DNA of 64,000 nt from Amycolatopsis orientalis DSM 40040 = KCTC 9412. Its GTDB lineage: Bacteria; Actinomycetota; Actinomycetes; Mycobacteriales; Pseudonocardiaceae. The translations under genes were made by a program, and so were the position numbers. A model generated the notes under the pieces. It saw nothing but the letters and a program-made list of their open reading frames with translations, had not been told where the DNA came from and ran no database searches. Positions 44,764-53,299 of the stretch are shown here, piece by piece. The stretch lies in the NCBI RefSeq assembly GCF_000478275.1, contig NZ_ASJB01000080.1, forward strand, positions 310,001-374,000, given 5' to 3'. How positions within the stretch are numbered: position 1 is the first letter of the stretch; the number at the start of each line of letters is the position of its first letter.

Positions 44764-44816
44764 GGCTGATCCTCTCGGAAGATTCCGTATCGACTATTCC
44801 GCGTGGACTATATGGC

Positions 44817-45026
44817 ATGGCGCAGCCCGGCTACAAGGGGCCCGCTTGGGATGGCACGCCCGGATTCGGCCATGACGGCGCGTTCATCGGGCAGTACGCG
44901 GATTCGCGGTCGAGGTACGGACTCGCCGACGGGAGGACGGACTTCTCGTCGCCCTAGGACCTGGATCTGGTGCGCGGCACGGAATGCCTTCACATCGGCA
45001 CGCGTGCCGCCCCCAAGATCTCCTAG
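44817..45026 (+). pseudogene. Possible gene remnant with an in-frame TAG
   Basis: From ATG 44817 a frame reads 46 codons to TAG (44955-44957), then 22 more codons to a second TAG (45024-45026). High third-position GC is kept on both sides of the first stop, as in real genes. The peptide (MAQPGYKGPAWDGTPGFGHD, then FIGQYADSRSRYGLADGRTD, TAG, DLDLVRGTECLHIGTRAAPK) has no obvious low-complexity bias. It could be a decayed C-terminal fragment of a gene otherwise lost, or an artefact of high GC. No ribosome site. Nothing else is seen between 44764 and 45022. Confidence 0.25.
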
Positions 45027-45343
45027 TTCAGCGGTCTCGGCCCGATCTCGCGGTCGAGGAAACGGTGGTACTCGATGGCCGCGATCGAGTTCTCGAGCTG
45101 TTCGAACGTCGGCGCGGGGAGCGCGCCGTTGAAGACGATCGTCAGGTTCTTGCGCGGGATGTTGATGACGTACGGATCGACGCCGAGTTCTTCGCAGTTC
45201 TCGCGCAGCACGGCCGTCCAGTGGTCCAGGTCCTCGTCTTCGCCGAGGTGCTCCCACCGGGCGACGATCCAGTTGCCGTTGATCAGCTGGCCCGCCATCT
45301 CCCGCGGATCGTGGACCATGTACGGCTCGGCGACGTCGTTCAT
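45023..45343 (-). CDS. Small protein downstream of DUF397 gene
   Basis: 106 residues, soluble and acidic (MNDVAEPYMVHDPREMAGQL, LGEDEDLDHWTAVLRENCEEL, GPRPLN end). I do not recognise a domain. ATG 45343 overlaps the DUF397 stop by four bases (ATGA), so it is translationally coupled as the third member of the XRE / DUF397 set. Function unknown. Confidence 0.72.
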   Translation of the reverse strand: MNDVAEPYMVHDPREMAGQLINGNWIVARWEHLGEDEDLDHWTAVLRENCEELGVDPYVINIPRKNLTIVFNGALPAPTFEQLENSIAAIEYHRFLDREIGPRPLN

Positions 45344-45546
45344 CGGCCCAAGTGGTCGATGAGCGCCGCGAAGGACTCGGCCGGAAGCACGAGGATCGGG
45401 CGGGTCTCGGCGGGCAGTGCCCACTGCTTGGTGTCGCGGATGCCGACCAGACCGGGCAGTCCGCCGACCTCGACGCAGGCGTTCTCTTCCCAGTGCGTGT
45501 AAGTCGACTTGTGCCAGTCGGTCATGCGTTCGTGCCAGGTGGTCAT
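45340..45546 (-). CDS. DUF397 domain protein
   Basis: 68 residues. WHKSTYTHWEENACVEV, VGIRDTKQW and PILVLPAESFAALIDHL are the DUF397 signature. In streptomycetes such small proteins lie next to WhiJ/AbaA-like XRE regulators and affect development or antibiotic production. ATG 45546; the second Met (start of MTDWHKS) is possible. Follows the XRE gene 210 bases downstream on the same strand. Confidence 0.88.
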   Translation of the reverse strand: MTTWHERMTDWHKSTYTHWEENACVEVGGLPGLVGIRDTKQWALPAETRPILVLPAESFAALIDHLGR

Positions 45547-45756
45547 CGGAGGGCCTTTCCCCAGTGACTGTTTCGGCAAGTAGACGGGTTGCGCGGCAGC
45601 AAGGTTGGCGATTTCGGATGATCTGTCCCCACGGTTCGCCGAGCGGTTCCCTTGATCGCGTTCAGCGCACGAAATGGGGCCTTCACCGACAGCTGCTTTA
45701 CACACGATGCACTCTGGGGGTGCATAGCGCCAAGAGTCCTTGGTCACTGGAGCGGT

Positions 45757-46578
45757 TCAGCCGGTGAGACTCCGGTAGTCGGCCGCGATCCGCGCCAGAT
45801 GCGAACACGCGACGTCGTCGTAGGTCGCGTAGCGCTCGACTTCGGCGAAGTTCTTCTCGTAATCGGCGACTTCGCGTTCGTCGGTGACGAGGGCCGTCGC
45901 CGTCTGCGTTCCGAGCAGCACCGCGCGCGAGTCGTAGATGTCGAAGCCGTGGAGAACCGGCACGGACACCGGCGTGGTCCACGGGATCACGCCCAGCCGC
46001 ACCCGTCCGTGGCAGGACAGGTCGATGAGGTGGTCGAGCTGGGCCACCATGGTCGCCGCCCCGCCCATGTTCCAGCGCAGGGCGCCTTCGGTGAGCACGA
46101 AGTGGAAATCGCGGTCGGATTCGAGGATCCGCTGGCGCTCCAGCCGGGCTTCGACCGTCTGGTCGCGCTCGCCGTCGGGCAGGGAATCGCCGAACAGCGC
46201 GGTGATGTAGTCGCGGGTCTGGAGCAGGCCGAACACGATGGTCGGCTGGAAGGCGCGGATCCGGGCGGACGCGGACTCGATCTTGCCGATGCGCTGCTGC
46301 ATCCGCCAGGCGCCCCGTTGCAGCACGACGCGGGCCGACGACGCCTCTTCGCGGAGGTCCCGCGTGATCGCGACCAGCGCCCGCCGGATCTTGGCGGGCG
46401 CGCCGTAGACGCCGCACAGCGCGACGACCTGTTCCTCGGTCGGCATGAAGGCGCCGGTTTCGACCCGCGAGACCTTCGACTGGCTGAGGCCGGTGAGTCT
46501 CGCCGCCTCGGTACCGGACAACCCGGCGGCTTTGCGCAGACGGCGCAACTCGGTGGAGAGGTGGTCCTGGTTCGTCAC
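45757..46578 (-). CDS. XRE-family regulator with DUF5753 domain
   Basis: 273 residues. Helix-turn-helix at about 5-62 (LRRLRKAAGLSGTEAARLTG, LSQSKVSRVETG) and a C-terminal DUF5753 ligand-type domain (RAFQPTIVFGLLQTRDYITA, RLERQRIL, LHGFDIYD). GTG 46578 gives the family start; the longer frame to 46722 is unsupported. Together with the DUF397 protein it forms the common actinobacterial WhiJ-like pair, usually repressor and small partner. Confidence 0.88.
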   Translation of the reverse strand: MTNQDHLSTELRRLRKAAGLSGTEAARLTGLSQSKVSRVETGAFMPTEEQVVALCGVYGAPAKIRRALVAITRDLREEASSARVVLQRGAWRMQQRIGKIESASARIRAFQPTIVFGLLQTRDYITALFGDSLPDGERDQTVEARLERQRILESDRDFHFVLTEGALRWNMGGAATMVAQLDHLIDLSCHGRVRLGVIPWTTPVSVPVLHGFDIYDSRAVLLGTQTATALVTDEREVADYEKNFAEVERYATYDDVACSHLARIAADYRSLTG

Positions 46579-46690
46579 GCGCGGCTTTCTGGGGCGTCGT
46601 GGATCAAGGTCCGGCGAGCCGCGAAGAATGGCTCGCCAGACCTGACACGATAGTCCGCGGATGCCCGATCCGCCCCGTTCGCCGGGCGGC

Positions 46691-46909
46691 TCAGCGAGGA
46701 AGCGCCGAAGCCCGCCAGGCACCTTCGCCGGGGACGAGCGGGGCCCGCACGAGCGAAGCCTTGTCCGCCCACCACGAATCCCGTTTCGGCGCCGGTTCCG
46801 GCGCCCGCGCGCTCGCCGCCGCCGCGACGACGGCGGTCAGCGCGGCGAGTTCGGCGTCGCTCGGATTGCCCCGGACGATCCGCAGCAGCGGGGTTTCGGG
46901 CGCGCTCAC
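46691..46909 (-). CDS. accE: Acyl-CoA carboxylase epsilon subunit
   Basis: 72 residues, small helical subunit that strengthens the alpha-beta complex of actinobacterial acyl-CoA carboxylases. PLLRIVRGNPSDAELAALTAVV at the start and APLVPGEGAWRASALPR at the end are the epsilon signature. GTG 46909 overlaps the beta-subunit stop by four bases (GTGA), so the pair is coupled. Confidence 0.9.
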   Translation of the reverse strand: MSAPETPLLRIVRGNPSDAELAALTAVVAAAASARAPEPAPKRDSWWADKASLVRAPLVPGEGAWRASALPR

Positions 46910-48543
46910 AGCGGGATGTTCCCGTGCTTCTTGGGTGGCAGGGTCTCTCGTTTGCCTTGGAGCAGCGAGAGTGCCTTGGCGATGTGACCGCGGGTGTGCG
47001 CGGGCACGATCACCGAGTCGACGTAACCGCGCTCGGCCGCCGCGTAGGGGTTCAGGAGGGTGTCTTCGTACTCCTGGATGAGTTCGGCCCGCAGCGCGTC
47101 GACGTCCTTGCCGTCGGCGGCGGCCGCGGCGAGGGTCTTGCGGTGGACGATGTTCGCCGCGCCCTGCGCGCCCATGACCGCGACCTGCGCTGTCGGCCAG
47201 GCCAGGTTGATGTCGGCGCCGAGGTGCTTGGATCCCATGACGTCGTACGCGCCGCCGTAGGCCTTGCGGGTGATGACGGTGACGAGCGGGACGGTCGCTT
47301 CGGCGTAGGCGTAGATCAGTTTCGCGCCGCGCCGGATGATGCCGTTCCATTCCTGGTCGGTGCCGGGGAGGAAGCCGGGGACGTCGACGAAGGTCAGGAC
47401 CGGGATGTTGAACGCGTCGCAGGTGCGGACGAAGCGCGCGGCCTTTTCGGAGGCGTCGATGTCGAGGCAGCCGGCGAACTGGGTGGGCTGGTTGGCCACG
47501 ATGCCGACGCTGCGCCCGTCGACCCGGCCGAACCCGACCAGGATGTTGGGCGCGAACAGCTCGTGCACTTCGAGGAAGTCGCCGTCGTCGACGACGCGGG
47601 TGATGACCTCGTGCATGTCGTACGGCTGGTTCGGCGAGTCGGGGATGAGCGTGTCGAGTTCGCGGTCGGCGTCGGTGACGTCGTCGAAGAACCCGGGCTT
47701 GGATGCGTCGGTCTCGAAACGCGGCGCTTCGGAGAGGTTGTTCGCCGGGAGGAACGAGAGCAGTTCCTTGACGTAGGCGATCGCGTCCTCGTCGTCGGAT
47801 CCGAGGTAGTGCGCGTTACCCGAACGGGTGTTGTGAGTGCGCCCGCCGCCGAGTTCCTCGAAGGAGACCTCTTCGCCGGTCACGGTCTTCACGACGTCGG
47901 GGCCGGTGATGAACATGTGCGAGGTCTTGTCGACCATCACCACGAAGTCGGTCAGCGCGGGGGAGTAGACGTGCCCGCCCGCGTTGGCGCCCATGATCAG
48001 CGAGATCTGCGGGATGACGCCGGACGCCTTGACGTTGCGGTTGAAGATCTCGCCGTAGAGCCCGAGCGAGACGACGCCTTCCTGGATCCGCGCGCCGCCG
48101 CCTTCGTTGATGCCGATGATCGGGCGGCCGGTCTTGATCGCCAGGTCCATCACCTTGACGATCTTCTCGCCGTACACCTCGCCGAGCGAACCGCCGAAGA
48201 CGGTGACGTCCTGGCTGAACACGCACACCGGACGCCCGTCGACGGTGCCGTAGCCGGTGACGACGCCGTCGCCGTAGGGCCGGTTCTTCTCCTGGCCGAA
48301 GTTGACCGAGCGATGCTTGGCCAGCTCGTCGAGTTCGACGAACGACCCCGCGTCCAGCAGCAGGTCGATCCGCTCGCGAGCGGTCTTCTTGCCCTTGGCG
48401 TGCTGTTTCTCCACCGCCCTCGCGGAACCCGCGTGCACCGCCTCGTCATACCGGCGGTACAGGTCGGCCAGCTTCCCGGCCGTGGTGTGGATGTCCGGTT
48501 CATCCTCGGGCGGCGTCCCGAGCGGCTCCGTCGCACTGCTCAT
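46906..48543 (-). CDS. accD5: Propionyl/acetyl-CoA carboxylase beta subunit (carboxyltransferase)
   Basis: 545 residues, crotonase-fold carboxyltransferase that moves CO2 from carboxybiotin to propionyl-CoA or acetyl-CoA. The oxyanion-hole glycines of domain N (INEGGGARIQEGVVSLG) and domain C (RKAYGGAYDVMGSKHLGAD, FLPGTDQEWNGIIRRGAKLIYAY) are present, as is the N-terminal KKTARERIDLLLDAGSFVE. Works with accA3 (35160) and accE. Product methylmalonyl-CoA is, after epimerisation, the substrate of MutAB. The subfamily (AccD5) is by resemblance and context. Confidence 0.94.
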   Translation of the reverse strand: MSSATEPLGTPPEDEPDIHTTAGKLADLYRRYDEAVHAGSARAVEKQHAKGKKTARERIDLLLDAGSFVELDELAKHRSVNFGQEKNRPYGDGVVTGYGTVDGRPVCVFSQDVTVFGGSLGEVYGEKIVKVMDLAIKTGRPIIGINEGGGARIQEGVVSLGLYGEIFNRNVKASGVIPQISLIMGANAGGHVYSPALTDFVVMVDKTSHMFITGPDVVKTVTGEEVSFEELGGGRTHNTRSGNAHYLGSDDEDAIAYVKELLSFLPANNLSEAPRFETDASKPGFFDDVTDADRELDTLIPDSPNQPYDMHEVITRVVDDGDFLEVHELFAPNILVGFGRVDGRSVGIVANQPTQFAGCLDIDASEKAARFVRTCDAFNIPVLTFVDVPGFLPGTDQEWNGIIRRGAKLIYAYAEATVPLVTVITRKAYGGAYDVMGSKHLGADINLAWPTAQVAVMGAQGAANIVHRKTLAAAAADGKDVDALRAELIQEYEDTLLNPYAAAERGYVDSVIVPAHTRGHIAKALSLLQGKRETLPPKKHGNIPL

Positions 48544-48601
48544 GAAACCGCAGCCTAGCTACTCGACGGTCACTTCGCGTGTGGCGTAGGCAACGTCCGG
48601 G

Positions 48602-49264
48602 CTACAGCGCGGCGCGGACCAGTCCGGATTCGTAGGCCGCGATCACCAGCTGCGCCCGGTCCCGCGCCGCGAGTTTGTGCAGGAGGTGGCCGATATGGGT
48701 CTTCACCGTCGCCAGCCCGAGGTGCAGGGTCCCCGCGATCTCGTCGTTGGACAGACCGCGCGCGATCAGGCTGAGGACCTCCCGTTCGCGGGTGGTGATG
48801 TTGTCGAGCGAGGCCGTCACGCGACGACCGGGTTCGGGCAACCGGGCGAACTCGGCGATGAGCCTTCGCGTGATCGAAGGCGCGAGCAGCCCTTCGCCCG
48901 CGGCGACGATCCGGATCGCCGACAGCAGCTCGGCGGGCGGAGTGTCCTTCAGCAGGAAACCGCTCGCGCCCGCGCGCAGTGCCGAATAGACGTAGGCGTC
49001 GAGGTCGAAGGTGGTCAGCATCAGCACGTGGACGCCTTCACACGCGGCCGACGCGCAGATCCGCCGGGTCGCTTCGATCCCGTCCAGTTCCGGCATGCGG
49101 ACGTCCATCAGGACGACGTCGGGGCGTTCCTGCTCGGCCAGTTTCGCCGCCTCCGCGCCGTCACCCGCCTCGCCGACGACCTGGAGGTCCGGCGCGCTGT
49201 CGACGAGCACCCGGAAACTGCCGCGCAGCAACGCCTGGTCGTCGGCGATCAGCACGCGGATCAT
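48602..49264 (-). CDS. NarL/LuxR-family response regulator
   Basis: 220 residues. Receiver domain (1-120): acidic pair DD9-10, phospho-acceptor Asp in VVLMDVRMPELDG, Lys in FLLKDTPP. LuxR-type helix-turn-helix at 150-215 (LTTREREVLSLIARGLSNDEIAGTLHLGLATVKTHIGHLL in two pieces). Four-base overlap with the sensor kinase gene upstream (ATGA 49261-49264) shows they are cognate. Regulon unknown. Confidence 0.95.
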   Translation of the reverse strand: MIRVLIADDQALLRGSFRVLVDSAPDLQVVGEAGDGAEAAKLAEQERPDVVLMDVRMPELDGIEATRRICASAACEGVHVLMLTTFDLDAYVYSALRAGASGFLLKDTPPAELLSAIRIVAAGEGLLAPSITRRLIAEFARLPEPGRRVTASLDNITTREREVLSLIARGLSNDEIAGTLHLGLATVKTHIGHLLHKLAARDRAQLVIAAYESGLVRAAL

Positions 49265-50412
49265 CGTGTCCCCACTTCCTCGGCGGCGTACGGCAGCCGC
49301 GCGAACACCCGGAATCCCCCAGCGGGCAGTGGTCCCGCCTCGAAGTCACCACCGTAGACCGCGACGCGTTCGCGCATGCCGATCAAACCGTGCCCGCCGA
49401 CGGTCGCCGGCGAGCCTTCGCCGCGGCCGTCGTCGACGATCTCGACGCTGACCTCACCGGGGCCTTCGGTGATCGTGACGCGGCAGGTGGCCGGTCCCGC
49501 GTGTTTCACGACATTGGTCACCGCTTCCTGCGTGATGCGGTAGACCGAAAGCGCGACACCTTCGGGGAGGTCGTCCACCGTCTCGCCGGTCAGCTCGACG
49601 CGCACCCCGGCCTGCCCGGCGCGTTCGGCCAGCGCCCGCAGATCGGCGAGTTTCGGTGCGGGACCGAGCGCGGCTTCGGGCGTGCCGTCGCCGGAGCGGA
49701 GGACGCCGAGCATCCGCCGGAGTTCGACGAGCGTTTCGCGGCTGGTGAGTTCGATGACCCGCAGCGCTTCGCGTGCTTCTTCGGGCTGGTCCTTCGCGAC
49801 GTGATTGCCCACGGCCGCCTTCACCGCGATCAGGCTCATGCTGTGCGCGACGACGTCGTGCATCTCGCGCGCGATACGCAGCCGTTCGTCCGAAACCGCC
49901 TGATCGGCCTGGGTTTCGGCGAGCTGGGCCAGGTTCGCGCGCCGTTGCCGCGTCATCCAGCCCAGTGCCCATGAGCCCGCCACCCCGCCGCCCGCGAAAG
50001 CCGTCGACGCGATCGTGTTCGGTCCGAGCCGCAGGAGCTCGAAGATCGCGACGACGACCAGGCCGAGCCCCATCGCGGTCAGCGAGCGGGCACGGGGGTG
50101 TTCCAGTGCCACGGTGTACAGGGCGCAAGCGGTGGCCAGGAGCGCGGCCGGGCCCAGCCCGTTGCCGGCGACCAGGGCCGGGACGAGGCTCCCGAGGCCG
50201 AGGCCGTAGGCGGTCAGGGGCCGATGACGCCGCAGCGCGATCGCGATCCCGCTGGCGGCGACCGTCGCCCAGGCGAGCCACATCGGGATGGCGATCAGGA
50301 AGGTCCAGGTCCCCGCGGCCAGGTTCCCGCCGACGGCCACCACGAGCACCAGCGCGAGGAGTGCGTCGATCGTGTACGCCACCCGCTGGGAGAGCGCAGA
50401 CGGCTGTTTCAT
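49261..50412 (-). CDS. NarL-type sensor histidine kinase
   Basis: 383 residues: four to six membrane helices in 1-165 with little extracellular sequence, so it probably senses membrane state; HisKA_3 domain with phospho-His in RIAREMHDVVAHSM (about 195); HATPase with N-box EAVTNVVKHAG and G-boxes DDGRGEG and GHGLIGMRERV. ATG 50412. Operon with the response regulator. Signal unknown. Confidence 0.94.
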   Translation of the reverse strand: MKQPSALSQRVAYTIDALLALVLVVAVGGNLAAGTWTFLIAIPMWLAWATVAASGIAIALRRHRPLTAYGLGLGSLVPALVAGNGLGPAALLATACALYTVALEHPRARSLTAMGLGLVVVAIFELLRLGPNTIASTAFAGGGVAGSWALGWMTRQRRANLAQLAETQADQAVSDERLRIAREMHDVVAHSMSLIAVKAAVGNHVAKDQPEEAREALRVIELTSRETLVELRRMLGVLRSGDGTPEAALGPAPKLADLRALAERAGQAGVRVELTGETVDDLPEGVALSVYRITQEAVTNVVKHAGPATCRVTITEGPGEVSVEIVDDGRGEGSPATVGGHGLIGMRERVAVYGGDFEAGPLPAGGFRVFARLPYAAEEVGTR

Positions 50413-50480
50413 ACGGCGAACTTAGCCGGACGGGCGGCACGTGCGCGTCCGTCCGGCGAAGGTCATCCCCAGGGTGGAGA

Positions 50481-51299
50481 TCAGCTTCCGTAGGCCGCCG
50501 CGAAGAACTCCTTCAGCTTCTCGCGCCGGCTTCGCAGCGCCTCGGGCACGACGTCGTCCTGTCCAGGCGGGACCGTCTGGGTCACCTCGACCATGGTGCC
50601 GTCGACCGCGGAGTGGGTGAGTTCCCAGCGGACGACGCCGCCTCGCGGCAGGGAGATCTCCAGTAGCCGCGGCGGTTCCTCGCGGAGGACGGTGCCCGTC
50701 GCCTTTTCGGCGGCGAGAAGGGGCCAGACCTTGTCGAGCGGTTTCCAGATCAGGTCACGACGGAAGCGGATCACCTTGCCGTCGCCGGCTTCCAGGACTT
50801 CGCCGTCGGCAAGCCCGAATTCCTCGGTGTAGGCCTCGATGGGGCCGACCCAGTCCTGAGACGGCTTGTACTCTTCGCCGTCGAGCAGCGCGGAGAGCGC
50901 GACGAGGCAGCTGTCCCAGCCCGCGGCCGTGCGCGCGGCCGCGATCCTGGCGATGGCGGGTTCGCCCCGGCCGAACGTATGCGTGAACAGCAGACGGCAG
51001 CCGTCCTCCGCCGGAGTGATCTCCCAGCGGAGGACGTCGTCATTCCAGCTGAAGGCGAACACGCGGGGTGCGTCGGCTTCGAGGACATCGCCCGTTGTGG
51101 GAGTTTCTTCGCCCTCGAAGGTGAACTCGATGGTTCCGCCCGGCCGCAGGTCGACGGTGACCGCCGCGGGGAACCACCGCGCCAGTTCCGACGGTTCGGT
51201 GATGGCCCGCCAGACGCGTTCGGGGCTGTGCGCGAGCCGTCGTTCGACGCGGAGCGCGGGACGTTCCCCGACGGTTTCCAACCGGGCGCGATCGTTCAC
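50481..51299 (-). CDS. Two-domain SRPBCC/AHSA1 protein
   Basis: 272 residues holding two START-like AHSA1 domains in tandem. The first (about 15-140: RRLAHSPERVWRAITEPSELARWFP) is complete; the second (about 150-265) is more divergent (VIRFRRDLIWKPLDKVWPLL). Such proteins bind hydrophobic ligands and are commonly paired with ArsR regulators, none of which is adjacent here. GTG 51299 has GGAGG 5 bases upstream, within a well-formed promoter/operator region. Confidence 0.85.
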   Translation of the reverse strand: MNDRARLETVGERPALRVERRLAHSPERVWRAITEPSELARWFPAAVTVDLRPGGTIEFTFEGEETPTTGDVLEADAPRVFAFSWNDDVLRWEITPAEDGCRLLFTHTFGRGEPAIARIAAARTAAGWDSCLVALSALLDGEEYKPSQDWVGPIEAYTEEFGLADGEVLEAGDGKVIRFRRDLIWKPLDKVWPLLAAEKATGTVLREEPPRLLEISLPRGGVVRWELTHSAVDGTMVEVTQTVPPGQDDVVPEALRSRREKLKEFFAAAYGS

Positions 51300-51307
51300 G
51301 GTTACCT

Positions 51308-51355
51308 CCTAATGTGCCGTTAGGGGAATATAACCGTGAAGGAATACTGGGTCAA
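51308..51355 (-). promoter_or_regulatory. Promoter with downstream inverted repeat (AHSA1 gene)
   Basis: Minus-strand -35 TTGACC (51355-51350), 17-base spacer, -10 TATATT (51332-51327): a near-consensus promoter. CCTAA/TTAGG inverted arms (51308-51324) cover the expected transcription start, in the position of a repressor site. Confidence 0.6.
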
Positions 51356-51415
51356 ACGCCGCTCAAGGCCGCCGTGACCTTCTTTGCGGGGGTGGACCTC
51401 GTGCGCGCCTGAGCT

Positions 51416-52183
51416 TCAGGACGTGTGGACGCCGATTCCGCTCCGGCCTGGCGCGAGGTGGTCACGCAGAACGAGGTCTTCGTCGTAATCGCCGCCGTTC
51501 TGGGAACGGAACGGGATCGGGTCGCTTGTAGACAGTGTCCGCAGTCGTTCGCGCAGTGCGTCGGCTGCGGCGTCGTACTGCTCTGGGCTGACGCGGTCGG
51601 CGCCGCAGATCGTGAGCGGCGGGAGCACGGACATTCCCGCGTACCACAGGGTTCCGTGCTGCAGTGGGAACAGCAGGTCGTTGATCTCGCCGTTCACGCC
51701 ACGCGGTCCGATCGTGCGCTCGGGTGCGCCCGCGGTCAGCAGGACCATGGCGCGTTTCCCGGCCAGCTTCCCTTCGCCGTAACGTGCCGTTTTGCCGTCG
51801 GGACGCTGGACGCCATAGGCGAAACCTTTGACGAAGACGCGGTCGAACCAGCCCTTGAGGATCGCGGGCATGCCGTACCACCACAACGGGAACTGGATGA
51901 TCACCGTGTCCGCCCACGCCAGTTTCTCGTGCTCGGCCCGGATGTCCTCGCTCAGTTCGCCCGAGGTGAAGGCGTCCTTCGACGCCGCGCCGACGATCAG
52001 CCGGTCGCTTCCGGCCGCGGAGCCGAAGTCCTCCGCGTTCACGACGGGATTCCACTTCATCGCGTACAGGTCGGATTCCCGGACGTTCGCGCCCTGTTCG
52101 CGGAGGGTGCGCACGCCTTCGTCGCGCAGCGAGCCGCCGAGGGAACGGGGTTCCGGATGGGCGAAGGTCCACAACACGTTCAT
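51416..52183 (-). CDS. NAD(P)H:quinone oxidoreductase (flavodoxin-like fold)
   Basis: 255 residues, MdaB/NQO1-like family. Start NVLWTFAHPEPRSLGGSLRD is the FAD/FMN phosphate loop; FPLWWYGMPAILKGWFDRVFVKGFAYG and LLTAGAPERTIGPRG are the flavin and substrate loops. Two-electron reduction of quinones is expected. A C-terminal tail of about 30 residues after the fold is polar. ATG 52183. Divergent from a GlxA-type regulator (52254) that probably controls it. Confidence 0.88.
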   Translation of the reverse strand: MNVLWTFAHPEPRSLGGSLRDEGVRTLREQGANVRESDLYAMKWNPVVNAEDFGSAAGSDRLIVGAASKDAFTSGELSEDIRAEHEKLAWADTVIIQFPLWWYGMPAILKGWFDRVFVKGFAYGVQRPDGKTARYGEGKLAGKRAMVLLTAGAPERTIGPRGVNGEINDLLFPLQHGTLWYAGMSVLPPLTICGADRVSPEQYDAAADALRERLRTLSTSDPIPFRSQNGGDYDEDLVLRDHLAPGRSGIGVHTS

Positions 52184-52253
52184 GTCCCCACGGTCTCTCG
52201 GCCTGTTCGTCGAATCGAGTGGCCCGATGGCCAACATGTGCAAGAATCGAGCC

Positions 52254-53237
52254 ATGGCTTTCTTCACGCGTCCGGGCCGCCACCGGGTGGCCGTACTGGT
52301 CCGCCACGGCATGCTGGTGATGGAGCTGGGCATCGTCGTCCGGCTGTTCGGCACGGCCAAGACGGCCGACGGCGAACCGCTGTACGAAGTCGTCACCTGC
52401 ACGCCGGAGCCCGGGGAGATCCGGACCGACGCCGACGTCACCATCTCGGTCCAGCGCGGGCCGGAAGTGCTGGCCGAGGCCGACACCGTCGTGATCCCGG
52501 CGTCGTCCACCGAGTACGAGCCCTCGGGGCAGGACCTCACGGAACCGCTCGCGCGGGCGATGGAGCTGATCCGGCCGGACGCCAGGATCGCGTCCATCTG
52601 CACGGGTGCCTTCGTACTCGCCGCGGCCGGCCTGCTCGACGGCCGGAAGGCGACCACGCACTGGCGTTCGGCACTGGACTTCCAGGCGAAGTTCCCGAAG
52701 GTCGACCTCGATCCCAACGTGCTCTACACCGATGACGGCAACGTGCTGACCGCCGCGGGGGTCGCGTCCGGTATCGACCTCTGCCTGCACATGATCCGGT
52801 GCGATCACGGCGCCGCGATCGCGAACGAGGTCGCGCGCGGCACGGTCGTCTCGCCCCATCGGGAAGGCGGACAGGCGCAGTTCATCCGCCGTCCGGTGCC
52901 GGAACCGCAGTCCTCGTCGACAGCGGCGGCGCGGGCCTGGGCCCTGGAGAACCTCGACAGGCCGCTGACGTTGCGCGAACTCGCGGCGAAGGAGTCGATG
53001 AGCACGCGGACCTTCACGCGGCGTTTTCGGGACGAGGTCGGGATTTCCGCGTTGCAGTGGCTGACCCAGCAGCGGGTCGAACGGGCGCGTCAGCTGCTTG
53101 AGGAAACCGACCTGCCGGTGGACAAGATCGCGGCGGAGGCGGGGTTCGGCACCGCCGCGTCGCTGCGCCAGCATCTGCAGGCCGCGCTGGGTGTTTCCCC
53201 GAGCGCGTACCGGAACACCTTCCGGGAAGCGGTCTAG
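52254..53237 (+). CDS. GlxA-type AraC-family transcriptional regulator
   Basis: 327 residues. N-terminal DJ-1/PfpI-like domain (about 8-185) with the nucleophile-elbow Cys in ASICTGAFVLAAAGLLDGRKATTHW, then an AraC DNA-binding domain (220-325: LTLRELAAKESMSTRTFTRRF and DLPVDKIAAEAGFGTAASLR). The N-terminal domain usually senses small molecules rather than acting as an enzyme. ATG 52254 is the best-placed of three in-frame ATGs (52227, 52236, 52254). Divergent from the quinone reductase. Confidence 0.92.
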   Translation: MAFFTRPGRHRVAVLVRHGMLVMELGIVVRLFGTAKTADGEPLYEVVTCTPEPGEIRTDADVTISVQRGPEVLAEADTVVIPASSTEYEPSGQDLTEPLARAMELIRPDARIASICTGAFVLAAAGLLDGRKATTHWRSALDFQAKFPKVDLDPNVLYTDDGNVLTAAGVASGIDLCLHMIRCDHGAAIANEVARGTVVSPHREGGQAQFIRRPVPEPQSSSTAAARAWALENLDRPLTLRELAAKESMSTRTFTRRFRDEVGISALQWLTQQRVERARQLLEETDLPVDKIAAEAGFGTAASLRQHLQAALGVSPSAYRNTFREAV

Positions 53238-53299
53238 AAGACGCCCCAGGGTACTGACCTGCTGGTAACTTACCCGGAAATAAGTTCCGGAGGTGGTCA

